Origin: Serratia symbiotica
Lineage (GTDB): Bacteria; Pseudomonadota; Gammaproteobacteria; Enterobacterales; Enterobacteriaceae
DNA length: 64,000 nucleotides
NCBI RefSeq assembly: GCF_000821185.2
Contig: NZ_CP050855.1
Span: 1,178,001-1,242,000 of the forward strand
Reading direction: 5' to 3'
Shown: piece after piece, positions 16,097 to 25,600 of the stretch
How positions within the stretch are numbered: position 1 is the stretch's first letter
Layout of the letters: the number at the start of each line of letters is the position of its first letter
Made by a program: the position numbers and the translations under genes
Notes under the pieces: generated by a model
The model's input: the letters and a program-made list of their open reading frames with translations, nothing else
What the model was told of the DNA's origin: nothing
The model's database searches: none

Positions 16097-17208
16097 AGCA
16101 CGCCCTCCTCACACTGCTCACACTGATAGTGACTGATGCGCGTGCCAGGGTGCAGATGACCTATATCCTGCAACGTGATACTCGGTGACAACACGCGATC
16201 AGCAAAGTGGACACCCGCAGGCACGTCACCGCGCAACAGGCTATTGACTGCGCTGACGGCAGTCGCAGCAGTAAGCGCTAGGCTGCTGTTGGTGGTGATC
16301 ACCGCACGTTTGTACGGCACATCTTCCTGTTGCAGGTCAAACACCATCTGATAGTAAGGCGTGAAACCTGCCAAATCGATCAGACTCGCCTTCTCTACGG
16401 CGGCGGCGGCGGACGCCAGACTCTCTGCTGAGCCATCGACTTTGCCCCGTAGTCCGGTCAGGGTTTCGCGCAAGCACTGCCCGCTGAATACGTTGTACCA
16501 ACGCAGACTGGAGAGATGACGACGCAGCGCCAGCCGTTCCGCATCGGCGCTGAGATAAGGCAGCAGCGTGACCTGGCCGGGAAAATGCGCCAGAGAATCG
16601 GTTTGCTGAGTGAGTAAACTGTGCCGACTGCGGCGGCCTAGCTGCCAGCTCGCCCCGGCTTCGCCATACCAGTAATCGCTACCCTGTAACGCACTACAGT
16701 GTTCGTTGAGGGAAAGCACCAAATCTTTGGCAGCTGCGCCACTCACCGGCTCGATACCGCCGCTGTAAACCGTCAGGTTGCCGCCGCTGCGCGCGCTCAT
16801 CCAGACTGGCACCAGATTGGCGAGGCCCGGCAGCATGCCGGCTGAAAATATGGCGATCCAGTATGGGTCTCCTGCTGGTTTCTGCTGTAGCAAATGCCAG
16901 GCAGGCCCGTCTCCTGAGACATCCACGTAATGTGCACCTGCGGCGGCGGCGGCACGCGCGACCCGATCCAGCACCTGATAGGATGGTCCGGCACAATTGA
17001 CCACTACAGTACAGCCACGGCAAAAGGCGCTAAGCTGTCGATCCTGCCAAAGATCCACCGTCTGAATCTCGGCATTCAGTTCCAGCCCAAGCGGCTGCAA
17101 TGCCGTGGATCGTCGCCCACCCAAGCGCAGTGCGTGCCCTGACTGTGCCAGCCAGCGGCTGGCACAGCTGCCCACGCCGCCGCTGGCCCCCAATATCGCA
17201 ATAATCAT
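16093..17208 (-). CDS. Saccharopine-dehydrogenase-like oxidoreductase of unknown role
   Basis: This 371-residue protein starts with a Rossmann fold (IAILGASGGVGSCASRWLA) and a saccharopine-dehydrogenase N-terminal domain (VVNCAGPSYQV, then AAAAGAHYVDVSGD). The C-terminal half matches the family only loosely. Enzymes of this fold reduce imines or join amino acids to keto acids. It sits between the NRPS and the thiazolinyl imide reductase with ATGA overlaps on both sides, so it is made together with them. A second reductase step on another ring or on a released aldehyde or imine is possible. I do not know a yersiniabactin or pyochelin gene that corresponds to it. Confidence 0.75.
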   Translation of the reverse strand: MIIAILGASGGVGSCASRWLAQSGHALRLGGRRSTALQPLGLELNAEIQTVDLWQDRQLSAFCRGCTVVVNCAGPSYQVLDRVARAAAAAGAHYVDVSGDGPAWHLLQQKPAGDPYWIAIFSAGMLPGLANLVPVWMSARSGGNLTVYSGGIEPVSGAAAKDLVLSLNEHCSALQGSDYWYGEAGASWQLGRRSRHSLLTQQTDSLAHFPGQVTLLPYLSADAERLALRRHLSSLRWYNVFSGQCLRETLTGLRGKVDGSAESLASAAAAVEKASLIDLAGFTPYYQMVFDLQQEDVPYKRAVITTNSSLALTAATAVSAVNSLLRGDVPAGVHFADRVLSPSITLQDIGHLHPGTRISHYQCEQCEEGVL

Positions 17209-20200
17209 GACACCACCGCCTGCACCGTGTGGCGTGCAATCAGTTCGGCGAGCACAGGTGCATGGTGACGTGACAGACAGCTAAAGTGATCGCCTGGGGT
17301 GTCTTCCACAATCAGTTCGCCGAGGCAGAGGGCGTTCCAGCACTCATGCACGTCACCTGGCGTGCCGGGTAATAATGGATCGCTTTCGCTGTTACGCAGC
17401 ACAATGGTTTTACCCAACCATGGATTGGGATGATATTGCCCAACCGACGCCAGGCTATGACCAAACAGAGCATAGCGACTGGCAAACAGCGGATGGGTTT
17501 CATCCTGCTGGTGATAAACGCCTTGGGCCATGCTCGCCGCCTGTAGCGCCTGTAGCCGTTTCTCTTCTGGTTGTTGCATCCAGCGTGTCAACGCAGTGGC
17601 AACGTCCGCATGCTCAGCAAGATGATCAAACGCATCTTCAGCGATACGCTGCGGCGAGCGCTGCAACAGCGTGCTAACTGCCGCCGCCAGCACCGGCTCC
17701 TGCGGCAGACCCAGTTTTTCCAGATCAGCACCGATCGCTCGGGCAAAGATATAATCCACCAGCCGCGCGTCATCCACCTGCGGCGGCTGATAGCTGCTAA
17801 TGACCACCAGCTCGCGCACCTGTTTACCACGCTCGGTGAGTTGGCCCGCGATTTCTGCCGCCAGCAGCCCGCCGAAGCAGTAGCCCATCAGGGTAAAGTT
17901 TTCGCCCTGTTCAGCTAACGCATCCGCATAGTGTCCGGCCAGGGTCACCAACGCTTCATGCGGTGCCAGCGCCATGAAGGCTTGCGGACTGGGAAGCTCC
18001 AGCCCCACGCCGCGCGCAAACGGCGTTTTGTTCAGGGAGGCCAGCAGATGCTGGTAAGGTTGCAAGTTGCCAGTGCCGGCATGCAGCAGCACGCAGCAGT
18101 GCGTGTGGTAATTCTGTTCTCCCCATAGTGGCACCAGCAGCGCTTTTGCCTGCTGCTGATCCTCTTTCTGCTGTTTTGCACCGCGCAGCAGATCAGCTAA
18201 TCCCATCACGGTGGAGTGGTGCAGCAGATGGCGCAGTAGCGTTTCCCACTCGAAATGGGCAGCGGCCTCCACCTGGTTACGCAGGCGACCAATCATCCGC
18301 GACAGCAACAGTGAATCACCGCCCAAGGCATAGAAATCGGCGTCACGCCCTACCTGCGCAATATCCAGCACGCTTGCCCACACTTCGGCGATTTTCTGCT
18401 CCAGCGCATCGCGCGGCGCATTACCGCTCTGACGGTTTTCCGTATTGGTCAGCGTTTGTGGCACGTAACTTAGCAACCGCTGCCGATCCGTTTTGCCATT
18501 GGGGGTACGTGGTAGGCGATCAAGCAGCTGTAAATGCACAGGAACCATATAGCCGGGCAGCCGATCGCGCAGGAAATCGCACAACTCTGCCGTGCGTAAG
18601 CTGGCACGATCGGTTTTGAACTGGGCGATAAACACCCCTTGTCCAGAGCTGGCCAGCGCGCTCTCCGCCACAGGGGCACAATCGCAGAGCGTCGCACCTG
18701 CCTCATCGAGTAGCCTTAGCCACTGTTCGCGGGTGAAGAAGGTCTGATCAGTCGTCGCACGCAGGTCAGTAAATCCGGTTAACTCCGGGAAGAACTCCAT
18801 CGAGACCAGTAGCGGGTAGTTGTGACGACGGAATGGCTCGATAAACACCAGCGAACCGCCAGGTGCTAATAGTGAGGAGAACTGTGCCAGCACCTCACCG
18901 GCATTGCACGCATTGTGCAAGACGTTACAGCACAAGATGACATCGAAGCTGTTCATCTCCATGCCTTGTTTGACGGCATCTTCATTCATGTCAAAAATAC
19001 CGTAATGCATCCACGGATAGGCGGCAAATAGCTTGCGTGCTTCCATCAGGAAGAACTCGGAGAGATCGGTAAACCAATACTCCGGGCGGTACTCCGCCAA
19101 CGCGGGCACCAGATCGCTGGCAGTGCCTGCGACTCCAGCGCCGACTTCCAGGATGCGTAACGGCTTATGACTGGCGGCTGCCAGCGTGGTTACCGCCGCG
19201 ATGACGATATTGTTCATGCTTCGGCTCACCAGATTGTCGCGATAAGCGGCATGTGCGGTTGAGAGTTCGCCTTCCGGGAACAGAATACCGCGTACATCAG
19301 TCTCGCCACGCAGTAATCCGCGCAGGCAGTGGCTGCACACCCGAATGTAGTGCAGCGTCTGACTACCGTAGCCCGCCCGCTGCTCCCACTGTTCCACTTC
19401 CTGCCAGCACTGTTGCAGGCGCTCAGCATCGGCGGCGATCAGCGAATGGTAATCGCCCTGTTCATCCTGTTGTAAGGCACCAACGCTGATCAGCCCATCT
19501 AACCAACGTCGCAGCAGGCGCTGATGTACCTCAGCAACCCCTGTCGCCTGATAGATTTCCTCCAGTGAATGGCGGGATGCTGCCTGGGTAAACAACCCGT
19601 CGCAGCGTAATCGATCGGACATTGCCAGAATAGCAACACGATCCGCCCCCTCCATTAGCGCCCGGAAGGCGGCACCGTCGATCTGCTGTTCTATCTGCCG
19701 CGCGCGCTGCTGCGCATTCTGTCGTGCCTGTTCTGCACTGGGTTGCACGCCACTGGCGAGTTCGGCAAAGGCGCTCAGGTTGCTGGCGGTGCCGTTCCCC
19801 TCGCTCAGCAACACTGCGGCATCTGCCACAGCGGGATGTTGGCGCATTACTGAGGCAATCTCACCCAACTCCACGCGGTGACCACGAATTTTGACCTGAT
19901 TGTCCACGCGGCCAAGGAACTCAATGTTGCCATCCGGCCAGTAACGCCCACGATCTCCGGTCAGGTAGAGGCGCTGACCATTGCTGCGTTCAACAAACCG
20001 TGCCGCCGTTTTCTGCTTGTCCTGCCAGTAGCAATCAGCCAATCCCTCGCCGCTAATGGCGATTTCGCCGCTGACCCAGTCAGGGCGATCCTGAAGATCC
20101 TCATCGACGATATGCAACTGCTGGTTCGCTAGTGGTTTGCCATAAGGAATGCTCTGCCAGTGGCTGGCGACCTCGGCTACTGGATGGAATACCGACCAGA

Positions 20201-22625
20201 TGGCCGCTTCAGTGGCACCACCTAGCGCAATGAGTTGTGCTTGATGCGCAATGGATTTCAACTGCGCCAGCAGATCCAGTGGTACCCAGTCTCCTGACAC
20301 CATTGCCAGGCGCAGCGAAGGCAGCAATTGTGCGGCATCAGTCAGCATCTGCAACTGAGCAGGCACGGTGTTCCACAGGGTCACACCATGTTGGGTAATC
20401 AGCTCAGCCCAGTGCGAAGGGTCCGCTTTACGCGCCTCCTGCGGGTAAATCACCGTGCCGCCTGCGGCCAGTACACCGAACAGGTCATACACCGCGAGGT
20501 CAAAACTCAGGTTGGCGACCGCCAGTACACGATCCTGCGCGCTAACGGCAAAACGGCGGTTGATATCAACAACCGTGTTCCAGGCAGCGTGATGGTTGAT
20601 CACTACGCCTTTGGGTTCGCCCGTCGAACCCGAGGTATAGATGATATAAGCTGGTTGATACACGTCCGTGTGCTGCGGTTGGTAATGGCCCGCTGGCGTT
20701 TCCGTGCTGTAGCTAAGCGCGACAACCCCCTTGGGTAGCTGTTCGGCACTGGCACAAAATGCCCAGCGCACGCCGGCATTACGTAGAATTTTTTCGCGGC
20801 GCCGCGCCGGCTGTTGCGGATCGATCGGAACGTAATACCCACCATTAAGCAGAATGGCTAACGGAGCCAGCGCATGCGCACGGCCTTTATCACCGATCAC
20901 CGCGACAGGTTCGCCCGCTACGTGTCCGGCATGTTGTAAATTAGCTGCCAGCGCGTAAGCTTGTTGCGCCACATCGTGGTAGGTCATCGGCCCTTCGTTA
21001 TCCCACAGTGCGGTGGCATTGGGTTGAAATTCGGCCTGTTGCAGAACCCCCTGATGGAGCAGTTGCGCCTTAATGGGATAGGCATCACTGTTGATCTTGT
21101 CACGCAGTTGACGTTGGGCCAGCGGCAGGCTGAGCAACTGGCGCTGACGCAGGCAACGCTCGCCCTCTTTGAACAGTCTCTGAATCACCTCGCTGAAGGC
21201 GGTAAATGCCTGTTCAATGAAGTGCTGCGGGAACTGCGCTTCACGCGAGTCCCACGCCAGTATCATGCCGTCTGGTTGTGCGGTAACTTGGCAATCGATC
21301 AGTACCTGCGGCGTCTGTGTCAGTCCTTGCGCGATGTGATAGTGGGCGTTTTCGCCTGTGCGCTCTTCCTGCCCCAGGGTGCTGGTGAAGACGATTGGCA
21401 TCAACGCGACTTCGCCGTGATGACGTGAAAGTTCACTCAACACTTCCAGGCCGGAGAACAGGCTATGATCAAGATCGGCAAACAGGCGCTGATTGATCGC
21501 CGTTAACTGCTGACCGAAATCCGCCTCCCCGCGTAGATCAACCTCCAACAGTGTGATCGAGGTGAAATCCCCCACGACTCGGTCCAGATCAGGGTGTTGT
21601 CCATCACGATGGAAGATCGGCAGGTTAAGGGTGAAATGACGCTGCTCGCTGTAAAAGCCCATCACCTGGGCAAAAGCGCCGAGCAGTAAGGTATTGAGTG
21701 TGACTTGCGCAGCCGTTGCCAACAGCTCCAGTTGCACACGCTGAGCATGACTCAGACGGAAACTGCGGCGCATAAAGCGGGCGTTTTCCTCCTGAGACGC
21801 AAGCGGTAACAGGGGAGCATTCGGCAAATCTGGCAACCGCTCACGCCAGTATTGTTGTGCCTGAAAGTAACGTATGCCCTGGCGTATCGTGCGCTGGGCA
21901 ATGACATAGTCGCGGAAGCCCAGTGAGGGGGCAGGTAGCAACGAATAGGGTTCAAAAAGCAGTTGTTCCAGCTCCTTCACCAGCAAATAGAGGCTGGCGG
22001 AATCGACCAGGATCAACTCTATCGCCAGCAGCAATCGGGTTTGCTCTGCAGTTTGCACACTGGTGGCACTGAACAGCGGCCAGTGATGATAATCTACAGG
22101 CGCGGCCAGCATGCCATCACGCAGCTCATCAAGTTGTACACGCACCGTTGTCGTGGACTTTTCCTGCCAATCGTGGTGTTGCGGGGAGAAGGTCACCACC
22201 TGCGGTAGTACCCGCTGATACCCCTCTTCTTCAATCACCACACGCAGCATGTCGTGACGAGCGATGAGTTGGTTAAAGGCTTTGGCAATTTGCTGATGCG
22301 TAATGGGTTGATGGAAGACGATCTCCAGATAACTGCGGCAGGCGACGCCGCCGAAAGTAAACGCGCTGTGACGACCGACAAAATAGGCTTGCTGCGCTTG
22401 CGTTAACGGGAAAGGGTCGAAGCGCGTATCGGGATTGGCGGTGAGCACCGCTGGCGCACGCTGTTGTTGCAGCCAGGCAAGAATGGCGGACTTGTGTTCG
22501 CGCAATTCTTGCTTGATGCTTTCGGTCATGGCACCAGCGGGGGCTCTGAAGCGTAGATTGTTCTCCTCGCTCCATAGTTCAATACCCTGAGTTTCAAGCT
22601 GTGCGATAAAGTCAAAAATTTTCAC
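17205..22625 (-). CDS. PchF-like NRPS: docking-Cy-A(MT)-PCP-TE
   Basis: The length is 1806 residues, almost that of PchF as I recall it. In order: a TubC-like docking domain (1-55), a heterocyclisation (Cy) domain (65-490), an adenylation domain with TSGSTGEPKG (A3), an inserted methyltransferase (980-1370, motif LEVGAGVAGT), the A-domain end (TPNGKTDR), a PCP (LGGDSLLLSR) and a thioesterase (1550-1806). My reading of the pocket gives D-L-Y-N-M-S-L-I-W-K, a cysteine code. The expected work is to add and cyclise a cysteine, N-methylate the reduced ring, and release the product. Two oddities: the Cy motif reads E203-xxxx-D208-xx-S211 instead of D-xxxx-D-xx-S, and the TE elbow is GYCFGG, with Cys1583 in place of serine. 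The start overlaps the stop of the first NRPS in an ATGA. Confidence 0.95.
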   Translation of the reverse strand: MKIFDFIAQLETQGIELWSEENNLRFRAPAGAMTESIKQELREHKSAILAWLQQQRAPAVLTANPDTRFDPFPLTQAQQAYFVGRHSAFTFGGVACRSYLEIVFHQPITHQQIAKAFNQLIARHDMLRVVIEEEGYQRVLPQVVTFSPQHHDWQEKSTTTVRVQLDELRDGMLAAPVDYHHWPLFSATSVQTAEQTRLLLAIELILVDSASLYLLVKELEQLLFEPYSLLPAPSLGFRDYVIAQRTIRQGIRYFQAQQYWRERLPDLPNAPLLPLASQEENARFMRRSFRLSHAQRVQLELLATAAQVTLNTLLLGAFAQVMGFYSEQRHFTLNLPIFHRDGQHPDLDRVVGDFTSITLLEVDLRGEADFGQQLTAINQRLFADLDHSLFSGLEVLSELSRHHGEVALMPIVFTSTLGQEERTGENAHYHIAQGLTQTPQVLIDCQVTAQPDGMILAWDSREAQFPQHFIEQAFTAFSEVIQRLFKEGERCLRQRQLLSLPLAQRQLRDKINSDAYPIKAQLLHQGVLQQAEFQPNATALWDNEGPMTYHDVAQQAYALAANLQHAGHVAGEPVAVIGDKGRAHALAPLAILLNGGYYVPIDPQQPARRREKILRNAGVRWAFCASAEQLPKGVVALSYSTETPAGHYQPQHTDVYQPAYIIYTSGSTGEPKGVVINHHAAWNTVVDINRRFAVSAQDRVLAVANLSFDLAVYDLFGVLAAGGTVIYPQEARKADPSHWAELITQHGVTLWNTVPAQLQMLTDAAQLLPSLRLAMVSGDWVPLDLLAQLKSIAHQAQLIALGGATEAAIWSVFHPVAEVASHWQSIPYGKPLANQQLHIVDEDLQDRPDWVSGEIAISGEGLADCYWQDKQKTAARFVERSNGQRLYLTGDRGRYWPDGNIEFLGRVDNQVKIRGHRVELGEIASVMRQHPAVADAAVLLSEGNGTASNLSAFAELASGVQPSAEQARQNAQQRARQIEQQIDGAAFRALMEGADRVAILAMSDRLRCDGLFTQAASRHSLEEIYQATGVAEVHQRLLRRWLDGLISVGALQQDEQGDYHSLIAADAERLQQCWQEVEQWEQRAGYGSQTLHYIRVCSHCLRGLLRGETDVRGILFPEGELSTAHAAYRDNLVSRSMNNIVIAAVTTLAAASHKPLRILEVGAGVAGTASDLVPALAEYRPEYWFTDLSEFFLMEARKLFAAYPWMHYGIFDMNEDAVKQGMEMNSFDVILCCNVLHNACNAGEVLAQFSSLLAPGGSLVFIEPFRRHNYPLLVSMEFFPELTGFTDLRATTDQTFFTREQWLRLLDEAGATLCDCAPVAESALASSGQGVFIAQFKTDRASLRTAELCDFLRDRLPGYMVPVHLQLLDRLPRTPNGKTDRQRLLSYVPQTLTNTENRQSGNAPRDALEQKIAEVWASVLDIAQVGRDADFYALGGDSLLLSRMIGRLRNQVEAAAHFEWETLLRHLLHHSTVMGLADLLRGAKQQKEDQQQAKALLVPLWGEQNYHTHCCVLLHAGTGNLQPYQHLLASLNKTPFARGVGLELPSPQAFMALAPHEALVTLAGHYADALAEQGENFTLMGYCFGGLLAAEIAGQLTERGKQVRELVVISSYQPPQVDDARLVDYIFARAIGADLEKLGLPQEPVLAAAVSTLLQRSPQRIAEDAFDHLAEHADVATALTRWMQQPEEKRLQALQAASMAQGVYHQQDETHPLFASRYALFGHSLASVGQYHPNPWLGKTIVLRNSESDPLLPGTPGDVHECWNALCLGELIVEDTPGDHFSCLSRHHAPVLAELIARHTVQAVVS

Positions 22626-25600
22626 AATAAACCTTCTTTCATACTGTTTTTGTCAGCCAGATGCCTTTCAACAGATGCGGAAAGGCCCGAGAGGGTCGCG
22701 TCGGCAAAAAAGTTTTTAAGCGTCAGACGAATACTGAAGTGTTTGCAGATTTGGGCCACCAGGCGGATACCCAGTAGTGAGTTACCCCCCGCGCTGAAGA
22801 AGCTCTCCTTGGCGTTGGCAGGCATTGCCCCCAGTACGCGATGCCAGATTTCAGCCAGTGCTTGCTGGTACGGGTTGTCGAGCATCCGTGCGTCAGTAGG
22901 GGTTTGTCGGATCTGGGCTGCCAGCGCTTTACGGTCGATCTTGGCGTTGGCAGTGAGTGGCCAATGGGTAAGAGATACGAAGCTGGCAGGCACCGCCCAG
23001 GCGGGCAGCACGCTGCGTAGACAGCGCTCAGCCTGCTCGGCACAGACGCCTTCGCCTTCATAGAAAGCATGCAAGCTGGCGCTAGCGCCGCTGCCATGCA
23101 GCATCACTAGCGCGCGCTGAATGCCGGAGCACGCCTGTAGCTGTTGTTCAATTTCACTCAGTTCGATGCGGTGACCGTGTAACTTGATTTGTCCGTCACG
23201 TCGCCCAAGGAACTCTAAAATGCCATCCGGGCGGTAACGTCCCCTATCACCGGTGCGGTACCAGCGATGAGGGTATTCGCCACTGAAGCTGGCGGCAGTC
23301 AATTCAGGTGCCGCGCTATAGCCACGCGCCACGCCCTCGCCACCAATCCACAGTTCACCCGGCACCCAATCCGGCAGATCGCAGCCCAGTTCATCCACCA
23401 CGCGGAATCGCTGATTGCGCAGCGGCCATCCGTAAGGGACGGATGGCCAGTGGCGCGGTGCATGATCCGGCACTACCCAGGCGTTCGACCAGATAGCCGC
23501 TTCGGTCGCCCCACCAAGGGCGATGGTCTGGCAAACGGGCGCGGTCAGTTTCAGACGTGCAGCGATATCAGGGTTGACCCAGTCGCCTGAGAGTAGAGCC
23601 AGACGCAGATAGGGTAGTGTGACGCCACGCAGGCGAGCTATCTCGACCAGCATCTCCATCAGTGTCGGCACGCTATTCCACACACTGACCTGGTGTTGCT
23701 GCATCAACGCCAGCCAGCCTTCGGCGTCGCGATGCTCTTCTTCCTCCGACAACACCAGCAGTGCGCCCTGACTGAGCGCCCCAAAGATATCGAATACTGA
23801 GAGGTCAAAATCGAGTGCCGCGACGCCAAGCAGCACGTCCTTGCTGCGGATGCCGTAACGCTGACAGATGTCATTCACGGTGTTACTGGCGCTGCGATGT
23901 TCAATTTCAACGCCTTTGGGTTCACCGGTCGAACCAGAGGTAAAGATGATATAGGCGAGACTGGCGGGGTCTGGCAATACGGGCGCGGCCAACGGCTCTG
24001 CACGCGCTAACTGCTCAAACGGATACGCTTCAACGCCTTCGATAGCGGGCCGTTCACCAATGGCAACACGCGCCTGCGCCTTATGGCACAACAACGCCTG
24101 CCTGGCGGCGGGATGATCGATGTTTACCGGCAGATAAGCAGCACCAACCGCCATGATCCCCAACACGGCGATGACCTGTTCGATGCCGCGTGGCAGCAAC
24201 ACGGCCACGCAGTCACCACTCTTCACGCCTTGTTGCTGCAGGCCTGCGGCAACGGCAAGCGCACGCTGGCGCAACTCGCCATAACCCACGCGGACGTTGT
24301 GCGCATCGCACAGCGCGATATTTTGCGGGTGTTTCAGAGCCTGTTCAAAGAAACCTTGATGTAGCACTGCCGGTTCGGTTGCTGGCGCGGCGGTGTCGTT
24401 GCTTTTCTGGCGTACGATCTGCTGTTCTGCTGGCAACGCACGCAGCGGCGGTTGCTGCCAGTCACCTTCCACTAACGTATGCAGCGCCTGTTGATAGCGG
24501 GCAAACATCTGCTCTACCATCTGTGGCGGGAACAAAGCATCAAGGTAATCCCAGCTCAGCAGCAGCCCGTCTTCCAGTTCGATCACCTGATGATCCAGCC
24601 ACACCTGCGGGGTTTGCGACAGTGTGAAATCAGGCCAGGGTGCGGCTTTTGCCAGTGCATCAGCGACCCCCAGCATACTGGTAAATACCACCGGCACCGT
24701 GCGTGTTTCACCGCCGTTTTGCTGTGCCATCTGACGCATCACGCTCACGGCTGAAACATCCTGATGATCGAGATCGCGCCAGATTTGCTGCTGCAAACGC
24801 TGTGCGTGGCTGAGCCAACTCTCTGCCGCTCTAGCATGGTACTCCGCCAGAATCAGCGAGGTGAAATCGCCAGTCACCTTATTGATGTCGGCATGCAGCG
24901 GCTTACGGTCAAACAGCGTCATGTTGACCAGCAGCGATGACTGCCCGCTCCAGCGGCTTAACACTTCGGAGAAGCAGGTCAGCAGTAACACGGAGGGGGT
25001 GATTTGCGCCTGACGCGCCCGTTGTAGAATGGTTTGCCACTCAGCAGTGGCGAGTTTCGCCTGCAAGCGGCAGAACCTGGGTTTATTCAGTGATTCGGGC
25101 GCGACGCGGGTCGGCAGCGCAGGAGCTGCCGACAGTGACGCCAGACGTTGCTGCCAGTAGGCCATGGCCTTCGGGGACACGCCCTGCTGCTGGCGCAGCA
25201 TCTGGTAATCGCGGAACTGGATACCAATAGGTGGCAGCGGTTGGTCGGGATGTTGATAGAAATGAAACAGTTCGGTGAACAACGTCAGCATGCTCAGCCC
25301 GTCGACAATCAGGTTATCGAACAGCACCGCCATACGTACCTGATTGTCGCCATATTTGATCACCTGTAGATCGTAGAGGCGGCCACTTTCTGGATCGAGC
25401 TTTTGGTACGCCATTTGTCGCCGTAACTGCTCTAACTCAGCTTGCGGATTTTGCACCTTATGCAGCAGATGCTGGCGGAAGTTGTAATAAGGTACTTGCT
25501 GCTGGATCTGCTGTTGTCCATCGGCGGTAATACGGCAGCGCAGCATGTCATGACGCAGAACCAACTGATGCCACGCCAGCTCCATCCGCGCCACATCCAT

